From Elusimicrobiota bacterium (lineage in GTDB: Bacteria; Elusimicrobiota; Elusimicrobia; UBA1565; UBA9628): a stretch of 22,714 nt of DNA. The notes under the pieces are model-generated. The model ran no database searches. It saw only the letters and a list, made by a program, of their open reading frames with translations, and had not been told where the DNA came from. Numbering within the stretch: the stretch's first letter is position 1; every line of letters starts with the position of its first letter. Positions 7,616 through 15,306 of the stretch are shown here, one piece after another. The position numbers and the translations under genes are program-made. The DNA lies in NCBI GenBank assembly GCA_003452935.1, contig DMMY01000005.1:248603-271316 (forward strand), given 5' to 3'.

Positions 7616-9244
7616 ATGAACGCCCGATTCCAGGTCCCGACCCCGGTCAACGAGCCTATTTTGCCCTACGCGCCCGGAAGCGCGGAGCGCCGGTCTTTTC
7701 AGGCGCGCTTGGCCGAACTGAAGTCCCGGAAACCCGACATCCCGCTCTATATCGGAGCCAAGGAAGTGCGCACGCGCAAGACCGCTCAGTGCCGCAGCCC
7801 TTATGATATCGGCCAAGTCCTGGGCCAGTATCATCTGGGCGGGCCGGCCGAAGTTCGCGCCGCCATCCAAGCCGCCCTCTCGGCCCGGAAGGCCTGGGCC
7901 GCCATGCCTTTCGAGGACCGGGCCGCAATTTTCCTCAAGGCCGCTGATCTCCTGGCCAATGACTGGCGCTGGACTCTCAACGCCGCCACCATGCTTTGCC
8001 AGTCCAAGAATATCTTCCAGGCCGAGATCGACGCGGCCTGCGAGCTCATCGACTTTTTCCGCTTCAACCTCCATTTCGCGGAGCAGGTTTATGCCAGCCA
8101 ACCCTCCAGCCCCCGCGGCTCCTGGAACCGGCTCGAGCACCGTCCCCTGGAGGGGTTTGTCTTCGCGGTCACGCCTTTCAACTTCACCTCCATCGCGGGC
8201 AACCTGCCCACGGCTCCGGCCATCATGGGCAATACCGTGGTCTGGAAGCCGGCCGCCTCCACGGTCTATACCGCGCACTTCATTATGAGACTTCTGAAGG
8301 CGGCCGGCTTGCCGGACGGGGTCATCAATATGGTGACCGGACCTTCTGCCATGGTCGGCCAGATCGTTTTCGAGTCCCCTGACCTGGCCGGCGTGCACTT
8401 CACGGGCTCGACGAACGTGTTTCATTGGATGTGGCAGACCGTGGGCGCCAACATCAAGAGATATAAGGCCTACCCGCGCCTGGTGGGAGAAACCGGCGGC
8501 AAGGACTTCGTCTTCGTGCACCCTAGCGCCGAGGCGGTCTCCGTCGCGGTCGCGCTGCTGCGCGGGGCTTTTGAATTCCAGGGCCAGAAGTGCTCGGCCG
8601 CGTCGCGCGCTTACATTCCCAAGAGCCTTTACCCGAAGGTCAAGGAGGCTCTGCTGGGCATGCTCAAGACCGTGCGCATGGGCTCGCCCGAGGATTTCTC
8701 CAACTTCGTCAACGCGGTCATCGACAAGCCCGCCTACGACAATATCAAGGGTTATATCGATCGCGCCAGGAAGAACCGGTCCTGCAAGATCGTAGCCGGC
8801 GGCAAGTGCGACGATTCCGCGGGCTTTTTCATCGAGCCTACCGTGATCGAAAGCGCGGACCCCAAGAGCGAGTCCATGGTGGAGGAAATCTTCGGCCCGG
8901 TGTTGACCGTGCATGTCTATCCGGACTCCAAATGGGGGGAGACTCTGCGCCTTTGCGACAAGAGCTCGGCCTACGCCTTGACCGGGTGCGTGTTCGCGAC
9001 AGAGCGCAAGGCCATTCTGGAGGCTTCCCGGGCGCTGGAGAACGCGGCGGGAAACTTCTACATCAACGACAAGCCCACGGGAGCGGTCGTGGGGCAGCAG
9101 CCTTTCGGCGGAGCGCGGGCCTCCGGGACCAATGACAAGGCTGGCTCCTATCTCAACTTGATTCGATGGGTCTCGCCCCGGGCTATTAAGGAAACTTTTG
9201 ATCCGCCCAGGGACTACCGCTATCCTTTTCTAGCCGCGGATTAG
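7616..9244 (+). CDS. pruA: Delta-1-pyrroline-5-carboxylate dehydrogenase (L-glutamate gamma-semialdehyde dehydrogenase)
   Basis: This 542-residue aldehyde dehydrogenase is of the group that oxidises L-glutamate gamma-semialdehyde (P5C) to glutamate with NAD+, the second step of proline breakdown. Visible motifs: TPFNFT (186-191), the cofactor-binding VWKPA with Lys211, FTGST (262-266), general-base Glu292 in LVGETGGKD, and catalytic Cys326 in GQKCSAASR. The C-terminal NFYINDKPTGAVVGQQPFGG is typical of P5C dehydrogenases. It is a stand-alone enzyme of the size of the mitochondrial (ALDH4A1) type, not a PutA fusion, and no proline dehydrogenase lies in the window. AAGGAG five bases before ATG 7616 supports the start. 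A long antisense open frame is a composition shadow. Confidence 0.95.
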   Translation: MNARFQVPTPVNEPILPYAPGSAERRSFQARLAELKSRKPDIPLYIGAKEVRTRKTAQCRSPYDIGQVLGQYHLGGPAEVRAAIQAALSARKAWAAMPFEDRAAIFLKAADLLANDWRWTLNAATMLCQSKNIFQAEIDAACELIDFFRFNLHFAEQVYASQPSSPRGSWNRLEHRPLEGFVFAVTPFNFTSIAGNLPTAPAIMGNTVVWKPAASTVYTAHFIMRLLKAAGLPDGVINMVTGPSAMVGQIVFESPDLAGVHFTGSTNVFHWMWQTVGANIKRYKAYPRLVGETGGKDFVFVHPSAEAVSVAVALLRGAFEFQGQKCSAASRAYIPKSLYPKVKEALLGMLKTVRMGSPEDFSNFVNAVIDKPAYDNIKGYIDRARKNRSCKIVAGGKCDDSAGFFIEPTVIESADPKSESMVEEIFGPVLTVHVYPDSKWGETLRLCDKSSAYALTGCVFATERKAILEASRALENAAGNFYINDKPTGAVVGQQPFGGARASGTNDKAGSYLNLIRWVSPRAIKETFDPPRDYRYPFLAAD

Positions 9245-9262
9245 CTGGGTCCTTATTGGGCC

Positions 9263-9291
9263 TTGACAGAGCCCGTATCTGGTGCTAAATT
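9263..9291 (+). promoter_or_regulatory. Near-consensus sigma-70 promoter
   Basis: A perfect -35 TTGACA (9263-9268) and a -10 TAAATT (9286-9291) are separated by exactly 17 bp. The predicted start is A9298 or G9299. The promoter lies just after the P5C dehydrogenase stop and 140 bp before the first possible dinB start. Confidence 0.75.
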
Positions 9292-9297
9292 AAAGTT

Positions 9298-9386
9298 AGG
9301 ACGCCCTGCGGGGCGGCCTACAAAAGACTCCAGGCGGCGTTGCCGCCGGAAAGCCAAATCCCCGAAAAGGGGATTTGGCTTTATTA
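9298..9386 (+). ncRNA. Candidate small structured RNA or attenuated leader
   Basis: The stretch between promoter and terminator would give an RNA of about 88 nt made of three hairpins in a row: CGCCC/GGGCG (9302-9315), GGCGGC/GCCGCC with a GTT loop (9333-9347), and the terminator stem (9350-9382). It does not match a riboswitch or known small RNA that I recognise. I see no open reading frame with a ribosome binding site inside it. It could be an independent RNA or a leader that controls read-through into dinB. Confidence 0.5.
9350..9386 (+). terminator. Strong intrinsic terminator
   Basis: A perfect 14-bp stem (9350-9363 with 9369-9382) closes on a GAAAA loop and ends in TTTATT. It terminates the predicted short transcript and would also stop transcription from the P5C dehydrogenase gene. 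Confidence 0.85.
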
Positions 9387-9430
9387 GGAGTCCTTAACCT
9401 ATCCTCCTTTTCCGACATTGGAATAAACCG

Positions 9431-10537
9431 GTGCTGCTTGCGCAAGCCCCAGGTGGTCCTTCAGGCCGCGCGGCCGTCGAGCGCATCGTCATGCATGTGG
9501 ATATGGACTGCTTTTTCGCCGCGGTCGAGGAAAGGGAGAATCCCGCTCTTAAGGGGAAACCCGTGATCGTGGGTTCCGATCCCAAGGGAGGCAAGGGGCG
9601 GGGGATCGTGGCCACCTGCAACTATGAGGCGCGCCGCTATGGCCTGCATAGCGCCATGCCGATATCAATCGCCTACAGAAAGTGTCCTCACGGCGTATAC
9701 CTTCATCCCCGATTCCCTCTCTACAGCCAGGTCAGCCGGCGGGTCATGGACATCCTGCGGCGGCATGCGGACGTGCTCGAGCCTGGAGGCATCGATGAGG
9801 CCTACCTTGACGTTTCGAGCCGCGGCGGCTTCGCGGCGGCCCGTGATCTTGGTTTTGAGATCAGGGCCCGGATCCTGGACCAGGAGAAGCTGTCCGCTTC
9901 CATCGGAGTCGGCCCCAATAAGCTGATCGCCAAAATCGCCAGCGATCATCGCAAGCCCGGAGGCTTGACGATCGTCATTGCGCGTCGAGTGGAGGAATTC
10001 CTGGGCCCCAAAAGCGTGGGCGTCTTGAGAGGAGTGGGTCCCAAGACCAGGGTCCAGCTCGAGGCGATGGGCTATCGGACGGTCTCCCAGCTTCTGGGGG
10101 CCTCTCAGGAGGACCTTGCCCGAGAATTCGGCAAGTTCGGCATTTTCCTCTGGCGGGAGGCCCGGGGTCAAGACGACCGGCCGGTCGATCCAAACTGGAT
10201 ACAAAAGTCCATCGGCCGGGAGATCACTTTTGAAACCGACACGCGCGACGCCGAGGAGATCAAGACCCGGGTCCTGCAATGCGTGCGTGAGGTCCACGGC
10301 GAGATGACGGCGGACGGGCATTGGTGCCGGACCTTGACCGTGAAGATCCGCTTCGAGGGCTACGAGACCCATTCCCGCCAGACTACCCTGCCTCTGGCCT
10401 CGGGCAGTCTCGCCCATCTTTCCAGCGGTGCGCTGGCCTTGCTGGAGCCCTTCCTGGCCCGGGGCAGGCGCGTGCGTCTCGTGGGCTTCGCGGTCTCCAA
10501 CTTCGTCCCCCCTGAAGACCTCTTGCCTCTCGAATAG
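9431..10537 (+). CDS. dinB: DNA polymerase IV (Y-family translesion polymerase)
   Basis: Y-family polymerases copy damaged DNA with low fidelity. The N-terminus has HVDMDCFFAAVE, with metal ligand Asp24 and steric-gate Phe29. GGIDEAYLDVS carries the catalytic Asp122-Glu123. A helix-hairpin-helix GVLRGVGPKTRVQLEAMG follows, then a little-finger domain with SIGREITF. From GTG 9431 it has 368 residues. Starting at ATG 9491 would give 348 residues and begin MHVDMDCFF, close to the family's usual start. Neither start has a clear Shine-Dalgarno. The C-terminus EDLLPLE is only a loose match to a sliding-clamp motif. No SOS-type operator is recognisable upstream; the small-RNA-like element is the only visible control. 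Confidence 0.95.
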   Translation: MLLAQAPGGPSGRAAVERIVMHVDMDCFFAAVEERENPALKGKPVIVGSDPKGGKGRGIVATCNYEARRYGLHSAMPISIAYRKCPHGVYLHPRFPLYSQVSRRVMDILRRHADVLEPGGIDEAYLDVSSRGGFAAARDLGFEIRARILDQEKLSASIGVGPNKLIAKIASDHRKPGGLTIVIARRVEEFLGPKSVGVLRGVGPKTRVQLEAMGYRTVSQLLGASQEDLAREFGKFGIFLWREARGQDDRPVDPNWIQKSIGREITFETDTRDAEEIKTRVLQCVREVHGEMTADGHWCRTLTVKIRFEGYETHSRQTTLPLASGSLAHLSSGALALLEPFLARGRRVRLVGFAVSNFVPPEDLLPLE

Positions 10538-10609
10538 GACCCTCGGCCGCGATCTTGATATCGTTTTGACGATGCCTGGGTAATATCCCATGGTCGGGAG
10601 GTGATCGCG

Positions 10610-11875
10610 ATGTTCTTGAAATCCTTCATCGTCACGCTCTTGGAAAGGCGGCTGGCCGGAGTTCCCTTGCGCGTCAGGCTTTGGGACGGGACAGAGGTCG
10701 ATCCTTCAGGCCGTGCGCGGGTGGGAGTGATCTTGTCGTCGCCCTCGGCCCTGCGCTATCTGTGGGCCTCGGATTTGTCGAGTTTGGCCGAAGGCTACGT
10801 GGAGGGCCGTTTCGGGATTGACGGCCGCGTCGAGGACGCGGTCAAGGCGGCGGAAATGCTGTGCCGGTCAAGAGGCGTTCTGCCGTCCGGGGCCAGGCGC
10901 CGGCCGCGCCGGCATACCCGCGGCCGCGACCTTCGGGCGGTCCAGGGCCATTACGATCTGTCCAATGATTTTTTCTCGCTTTGGCTCGACCGCCGCATGA
11001 CTTATTCATGCGCCTATTTTCGCTCGGGAAGCGAGGATATCCATCGGGCCCAGGAGCAGAAGCTCGACTATATCTGCCGAAAGCTCATGCTCAAGCCGGA
11101 GGAGCGCTTTCTGGACATCGGCTGCGGCTGGGGGGCGCTTATCTCGTGGGCGGCGCGGCATTACGGCGTCAAAGCGACCGGCATCACCCTGAGCCGGCGC
11201 CAATACGAATACGCCTGCGCGCGCGTCAACTCCGAAGGCCTGACCGGGCGCTGCCAGGTGCGTCTACTGGATTACCGGGATTTGAGGGCGGAGGAAGGCT
11301 TCGACAAGATCGCGAGCGTGGGCATGTTCGAGCATGTCGGTCTGAGGAACCTGTCCCGGTACTTCGCGGCCATGACCCGTCTGCTGCGCCGCGGCGGCCT
11401 TTTTCTGAATCACGGCATATGCTCGGCGCAGCTTGATGGGATATGGACAAAAGGAGGGGGAGGCGATTTCATCGACCGCTACGTCTTTCCGATGGGAGAG
11501 CTGCCGCATGTGAGCCATGCCCTGCGTGAAATGGCCGCGCAGGGTTTTGAAGTCGCGGACGTGGAGTGCCTGCGGCCGCACTATGCCCAGACCTTGCTGC
11601 ATTGGAGCCGGAGGTTCGATATCCGCCTGGGCGAGGCGCAGCGCCTGGTGGGCGAGCGCACGTGCCGCGTATGGAGTCTCTATCTGGCGGGCTGCCGCCA
11701 CGCTTTCCAGAGGGGCTGGATTTCGGTCTATCAGATACTCGCTTGCAAGGGCTCCGAGGCCGGCGGCTGGCCCTTGCCCTGGAGCCGGCAGCATCTTTAC
11801 GAGGCATTCCCTGTCGTGCGGTCTCCCGGCGACAAGGCCGGGTCGCTGGCGGAAGAATTGGCGGGTTCATCGTAA
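10610..11875 (+). CDS. cfa: Cyclopropane-fatty-acyl-phospholipid synthase family methyltransferase
   Basis: The protein has 421 residues. Cfa enzymes use S-adenosylmethionine to add a methylene bridge to unsaturated acyl chains of membrane phospholipids, often under acid or stationary-phase stress. Seen: GHYDLSNDFFSLWLD (113-127), the SAM-binding FLDIGCGWGAL (167-177), SVGMFEHVG (236-244) and YVFPMGELP (291-299). Residues that would correspond to the bicarbonate site are present: Cys134, Glu241, His268, Ile270 and Tyr325. The first ~105 residues form the usual variable N-terminal domain. ATG 10610 is chosen over GTG 10601 because GGGAGG lies 8-9 bases upstream. It is followed after 20 bp by the outer-membrane protein gene. 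Related enzymes in this family can make other methylated lipids, so the exact product is open. Confidence 0.9.
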   Translation: MFLKSFIVTLLERRLAGVPLRVRLWDGTEVDPSGRARVGVILSSPSALRYLWASDLSSLAEGYVEGRFGIDGRVEDAVKAAEMLCRSRGVLPSGARRRPRRHTRGRDLRAVQGHYDLSNDFFSLWLDRRMTYSCAYFRSGSEDIHRAQEQKLDYICRKLMLKPEERFLDIGCGWGALISWAARHYGVKATGITLSRRQYEYACARVNSEGLTGRCQVRLLDYRDLRAEEGFDKIASVGMFEHVGLRNLSRYFAAMTRLLRRGGLFLNHGICSAQLDGIWTKGGGGDFIDRYVFPMGELPHVSHALREMAAQGFEVADVECLRPHYAQTLLHWSRRFDIRLGEAQRLVGERTCRVWSLYLAGCRHAFQRGWISVYQILACKGSEAGGWPLPWSRQHLYEAFPVVRSPGDKAGSLAEELAGSS

Positions 11876-11895
11876 CGGATACGGAGTGAGGCTCC

Positions 11896-12618
11896 ATGAA
11901 TGCCAAATTTTTCTTGCTGGCCGCGGCTGCGCTGCCATGCGGGGCCTGGGCCGACGAGCCCCAGGCGCGCAAATGGAAGGAACAGGCGGAGTTCTCCATG
12001 GTGAGCACGAACGGAAACAGCAAGGCCACCACGGTTTCCGCTAAAAATTCGTTGGGCTACGATTTCAGCAGTCTCTCAAAGCTGGAGACGCAAGCCGGTG
12101 CCCTGGGCTCGCGCAGCCAGGAAACGGTCACGGCCGAACAATATTACGCATCGGAGCAGGTTTCTTATAAGGTAAGCGATCGGAACTATATTTTCGAAAA
12201 ATATCGCTGGAACCGGGATCGTTTCGCCCAGGTCGCGCACCGGCACGAAATTTCCGCGGGCGTGGGGCGCGAGCTTTGGAAAACGCCCAAGGATCTGCTT
12301 ATTGGGGAGGCCGCTCCGGGCTATTTCAACGAGCAGCGCATGGACGCTCCGCGCAAGGACTATGCGTCCGGGCGTCTCTACGCCAAGTACGCGCATCAAT
12401 TCAGCGCTACGGCCCAATTAAGCCAGGACGCCGAGTACTTGCAGAGTCTCCAATTGGGCAAGGATAACCGGCTCAGTGCTGAAACCGCGTTGACCGCGAT
12501 TCTGACCAAATTTTTGTCCTGCAAGGTTTCTTATGTGTGGAAACACGACAGCCGGCCCGCGCCGGGCGTGCGCAAGGACGACACGATAACCGCGGTGGCG
12601 CTGATAGCGACTTTCTAA
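11896..12618 (+). CDS. DUF481 outer-membrane beta-barrel protein
   Basis: The 240-residue precursor has a clear signal peptide (hydrophobic LLAAAALPCGAWA, cleavage before DEP). The mature part alternates polar and hydrophobic residues in beta strands and ends in aromatic Phe, as outer-membrane barrels do. Strand patterns such as AEFSMVSTNGNSKATT and SAGVGRELW fit DUF481 (YdiY-like, sometimes called salt-induced outer-membrane proteins), whose biochemical role is unknown. GAGG sits four bases before ATG 11896. It stands 20 bp after the cfa-type gene and 9 bp before mscL, so the three are probably one transcript concerned with envelope or osmotic stress. Confidence 0.82.
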   Translation: MNAKFFLLAAAALPCGAWADEPQARKWKEQAEFSMVSTNGNSKATTVSAKNSLGYDFSSLSKLETQAGALGSRSQETVTAEQYYASEQVSYKVSDRNYIFEKYRWNRDRFAQVAHRHEISAGVGRELWKTPKDLLIGEAAPGYFNEQRMDAPRKDYASGRLYAKYAHQFSATAQLSQDAEYLQSLQLGKDNRLSAETALTAILTKFLSCKVSYVWKHDSRPAPGVRKDDTITAVALIATF

Positions 12619-12627
12619 GGGGGGTCT

Positions 12628-13059
12628 ATGTGGAAGGATTTCAAGGCTTTTGCGTTGAAGGGCAATGTCGTGGACATGGCGATCGGAATCATCATCGGCG
12701 GCGCTTTCGGCAAGATCGTAAGTTCCATGGTGGCCGACGTGCTCATGCCTCCGATCGGCCTCTTGATGGGCAATGTCGATTTTTCCGGACTCTTCATAAA
12801 TCTTTCCAGGAAATCTTACGCTTCCTTGGTCGAAGCCAAGGCGGAGAGCGCGCCGACCATCAATTATGGGGTATTTATCAACCATCTCATCGATTTCGCG
12901 GTCGTGGCCTTCTGCATGTTCGTCGCGGTGCGGATCATCAGCCGCATGACGCCCAAGCCGCCGGCGCCGCCCGCGACCAAGGATTGCCCTTTCTGCCTTT
13001 CCACGATCCCGGCCAACGCCGCTCGCTGCGCGCATTGTACTTCGGCGTTGAACCCGTAG
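12628..13059 (+). CDS. mscL: Large-conductance mechanosensitive channel with C-terminal zinc ribbon
   Basis: MscL is an inner-membrane pentamer that opens under membrane tension to release solutes in hypo-osmotic shock. The 143-residue sequence has the N-terminal amphipathic helix, TM1 with GNVVDMAIGIIIGGAFGKIV (12-31) and DVLMPPIGLL (37-46), a periplasmic loop, and TM2 (about 84-106). The cytoplasmic tail ends in a four-cysteine motif (Cys120, 123, 134, 137; CPFC and CAHC), a zinc-ribbon ending found in many MscL proteins outside enterobacteria. A run of six Gs three bases before ATG 12628 serves as ribosome binding site. Its stop is one base from the stop of the convergent SDR gene. Confidence 0.97.
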   Translation: MWKDFKAFALKGNVVDMAIGIIIGGAFGKIVSSMVADVLMPPIGLLMGNVDFSGLFINLSRKSYASLVEAKAESAPTINYGVFINHLIDFAVVAFCMFVAVRIISRMTPKPPAPPATKDCPFCLSTIPANAARCAHCTSALNP

Positions 13060-13060
13060 G

Positions 13061-13837
13061 TTATTTGTTGGGACGGCGGTAGGTCGCGCCGGAGGCCACG
13101 CGGTCGTAAAGGAAGCCGGGCATGTTGCGCACCACGTATTTGACGGTCGCGGAAAAAATCCAGGGAAAGTGCACGAGACGCTGCTTGCGCTTGATGCCGG
13201 CGATCATGCGGCGGGCGGCAGCCTCAGGTTCCATCAGGAAAGGCATATCCTGCGGTTTCCAGCGGCTGGTCAGCTCGGTGCGCACGAAGCCCGGGCAGAT
13301 CGTGATTACGTCTACGCCCGTGCCGCGCAAGTCCACGCGCAGGGATTCCAAAAGAGCTATGACCGCGGCTTTGCTGGAGCTATAGGCGCCGGATCGCGGT
13401 ACGCCCCGAAATCCGGCCACGCTGGCCACGCCCGCGATGGCGCCGCGGCCGGCCTTGAGCATGTCGGGCAGGACCGCCTCGATCCAATTGACCATGCCGA
13501 AGACGTTGACCTCGTAGACGTCCCGGAAATCCTGGGCTCGGAAGCCTTCCCGCGCGCTGCCGGATTTTGAAATGCCGGCGTTGAGAATGGCCCAATCCAG
13601 GCCCGCGAACCCGGCGCGTATGGCCGCGTAATGGTCCCGGACGCAGGCCGGGTCGCCGACATCTCCGGCCAGGGGCAGCACCTCGGCGCCTAATTCTTGG
13701 GCCGCCTGCGCGATTTCGGCTAGCCGGTCCTTGCGGCGGCCGGTCAAGGCTAGACGGCAACCTTCGCGGGCGAGCTGGAGGGCCAGCTCCCGGCCCAGGC
13801 CGGACGTCGCCCCGGTGATCAGAACCCGTCGGGTCAT
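13061..13837 (-). CDS. Short-chain dehydrogenase/reductase (SDR)
   Basis: This is a 258-residue classical SDR with an NAD(P)-binding Rossmann fold. Seen: the glycine motif TGATSGLG (8-15), an Arg pair after the second strand (GRRKDRL) that suggests NADP preference, NAG (86-88), Asn111, Ser139, and the catalytic YSSSK (Tyr152, Lys156), then CPGFVRTEL. The substrate cannot be told; lipid- or ketoacyl-type reductions are common in this DltE-like group. The ATG at 13837 overlaps the permease stop as ATGA, showing translational coupling. Confidence 0.9.
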   Translation of the reverse strand: MTRRVLITGATSGLGRELALQLAREGCRLALTGRRKDRLAEIAQAAQELGAEVLPLAGDVGDPACVRDHYAAIRAGFAGLDWAILNAGISKSGSAREGFRAQDFRDVYEVNVFGMVNWIEAVLPDMLKAGRGAIAGVASVAGFRGVPRSGAYSSSKAAVIALLESLRVDLRGTGVDVITICPGFVRTELTSRWKPQDMPFLMEPEAAARRMIAGIKRKQRLVHFPWIFSATVKYVVRNMPGFLYDRVASGATYRRPNK

Positions 13838-15261
13838 GGCCGGGTCCGCCTGCGCAGGTAATAGACCGGAATGCCCAGGAGCACGATGAATACGCCGGGC
13901 CAAGTATAGGCCGGCTTGTAGATGAGTAAATCCACGCTGATGGCTCCAGCCGCGAGAATATATAGGATCGGAACCAGGGGGTAGCCCCAGGCCTTGTAGG
14001 GCCGGGGGGCTTCGGGTCGCTTGCGGCGCAGGACGAATACGGCGGCTACGGTCGTTATATAGAAGACGAGGGTGGCGAAGATGACGTAATCCAGAAGGTC
14101 GCCATAAGCGCCGGAGAGGCACAGCAGACCCGCCCAGACTGCCTGCAGGATCAAGGCCGCGCCTGGGACGGAGCGGCTGTTCAGCGAACCGATTTTTTCG
14201 AAGAAAAGACCGTCGCGCGCCATGGCGTAGTAGACTCGGGCCCCCGAGAGAATGAGTCCGTTGTTGCAGCCGAAGGTGGAGACCATGATGAGCGCGGCCA
14301 TGAGCGACGCTCCGGGCGCGCCGAATAGTGCGGAGAGGGCCGCGGTGGCCACGCGGTCGTTGGCCGCCGTCTGGATGTCCGAAAGCGGCAGGGCCGCAAG
14401 ATAAGTCACATTTGCCAGCAAGTAGAGGCTCATCACAAGGGCCGTGCCCAGGGCCAGACTCAGGGGGATGTCGCGCTCGGGCCGGCGCACTTCCGCCGCG
14501 GTGTAGGTGATGTTTTCCCAGGCCGTGGCCGAGAAAAGCGAGCCCACCATGGCTACGCCCAGGGCGCTGAGGAGCTTGAAGCCGGCGAGGCTTTCTCTGG
14601 ACTGAGCAACGTCCGTCCTGTGCAGCCAGCTCGCCTGCCAGGCCGTTTGGAAGTTGGCCGCCAGGGCCGGGCCGCGGCTCAACGCGAAGAAGACGAGCAA
14701 GGAGAGCCCGCACAGCGAGGCGATCTTGGTCACGGTGAAGAGATTCTGCACGATCTTGCCCAGGCGCAGGCCGCGCAGATTGATCATGGTCAGGGCCGCG
14801 ATGATGCCGATGGCCAGGAGTTGGGCGGCTGAAACATGAAACCGGCCCGTTGTCCAGAGGATATGGCGTTCGCTGAACCAAGGCAATAGCACCCCGGTGA
14901 ATTTGGCGAAGGCCACGGCCACGGCCGCGATGGTGCCGGTCTGGATGACCAGAAAAAGAGTCCAGCCGTAGAGAAAGCCGGCCAGCGGCCCGTAAGCCTC
15001 GCGCAAATAGACGTATTGTCCCCCGGCCTTGGGCATCATGCCGGCCAGTTCGCCGTAGCTGAGCGCGGCCGTGATCGTGAGCAGGCCGGTGATGACCCAT
15101 ATGGCCAGAAGCCAGCCGGCGCAGCCCACGGTGCGAGCGATGTCCGCGCTGACTATGAAGATCCCGGAGCCGATCATGGATCCGGCCACCAGCATGGTGG
15201 AGTCGAAGAGTCCCAGTTCGCGCTTGAGTCCGGAATCGGAGCTTTGGCTCATGGGGGGCAT
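13834..15261 (-). CDS. APC-family amino acid permease
   Basis: The protein is about 472-475 residues, almost entirely hydrophobic, with roughly 12 predicted membrane helices. The start STMLVAGSMIGSGIF is the signature of the APC superfamily TM1, where the unwound GSGIF segment binds the substrate amino group. SYGELAGMMPKAGGQYVYLR and the later GARVYYAMARDGLFF are also family hallmarks. Members are proton-coupled or exchange transporters of amino acids; specificity cannot be read here. ATG 15261 or 15252 can start it. Neither has a Shine-Dalgarno, and a TATGAT element lies 3 bases upstream of 15261, consistent with leaderless translation. It is coupled to the downstream SDR gene and divergent from nifS. 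Confidence 0.9.
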   Translation of the reverse strand: MPPMSQSSDSGLKRELGLFDSTMLVAGSMIGSGIFIVSADIARTVGCAGWLLAIWVITGLLTITAALSYGELAGMMPKAGGQYVYLREAYGPLAGFLYGWTLFLVIQTGTIAAVAVAFAKFTGVLLPWFSERHILWTTGRFHVSAAQLLAIGIIAALTMINLRGLRLGKIVQNLFTVTKIASLCGLSLLVFFALSRGPALAANFQTAWQASWLHRTDVAQSRESLAGFKLLSALGVAMVGSLFSATAWENITYTAAEVRRPERDIPLSLALGTALVMSLYLLANVTYLAALPLSDIQTAANDRVATAALSALFGAPGASLMAALIMVSTFGCNNGLILSGARVYYAMARDGLFFEKIGSLNSRSVPGAALILQAVWAGLLCLSGAYGDLLDYVIFATLVFYITTVAAVFVLRRKRPEAPRPYKAWGYPLVPILYILAAGAISVDLLIYKPAYTWPGVFIVLLGIPVYYLRRRTRP

Positions 15262-15306
15262 AGTATCATAATCGGGCGGGCCCGCGAACGAAATGATATG
15301 ATATGA
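15262..15306. promoter_or_regulatory. Compact divergent promoter region (permease / nifS)
   Basis: Only 45 bp separate the two divergent starts. TATGAT occurs on the minus strand (complement of 15265-15270) and on the plus strand (15297-15302), each within about 5 bases of an ATG and forming an inverted pair around a GC-rich core. No Shine-Dalgarno is present for either gene, so both mRNAs may begin at or next to the start codon. Confidence 0.5.

Noticed and set aside
7574..8914. 446-codon minus-strand open frame
   Set aside because: It lies opposite the clearly identified P5C dehydrogenase; its His/Gly/Arg/Asp-rich composition is a GC shadow.
13061..15100. 679-codon minus-strand frame that seems to fuse an upstream protein to the SDR
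   Set aside because: The upstream part is the permease gene read in the wrong frame; the true SDR start at 13837 overlaps the permease stop as ATGA.
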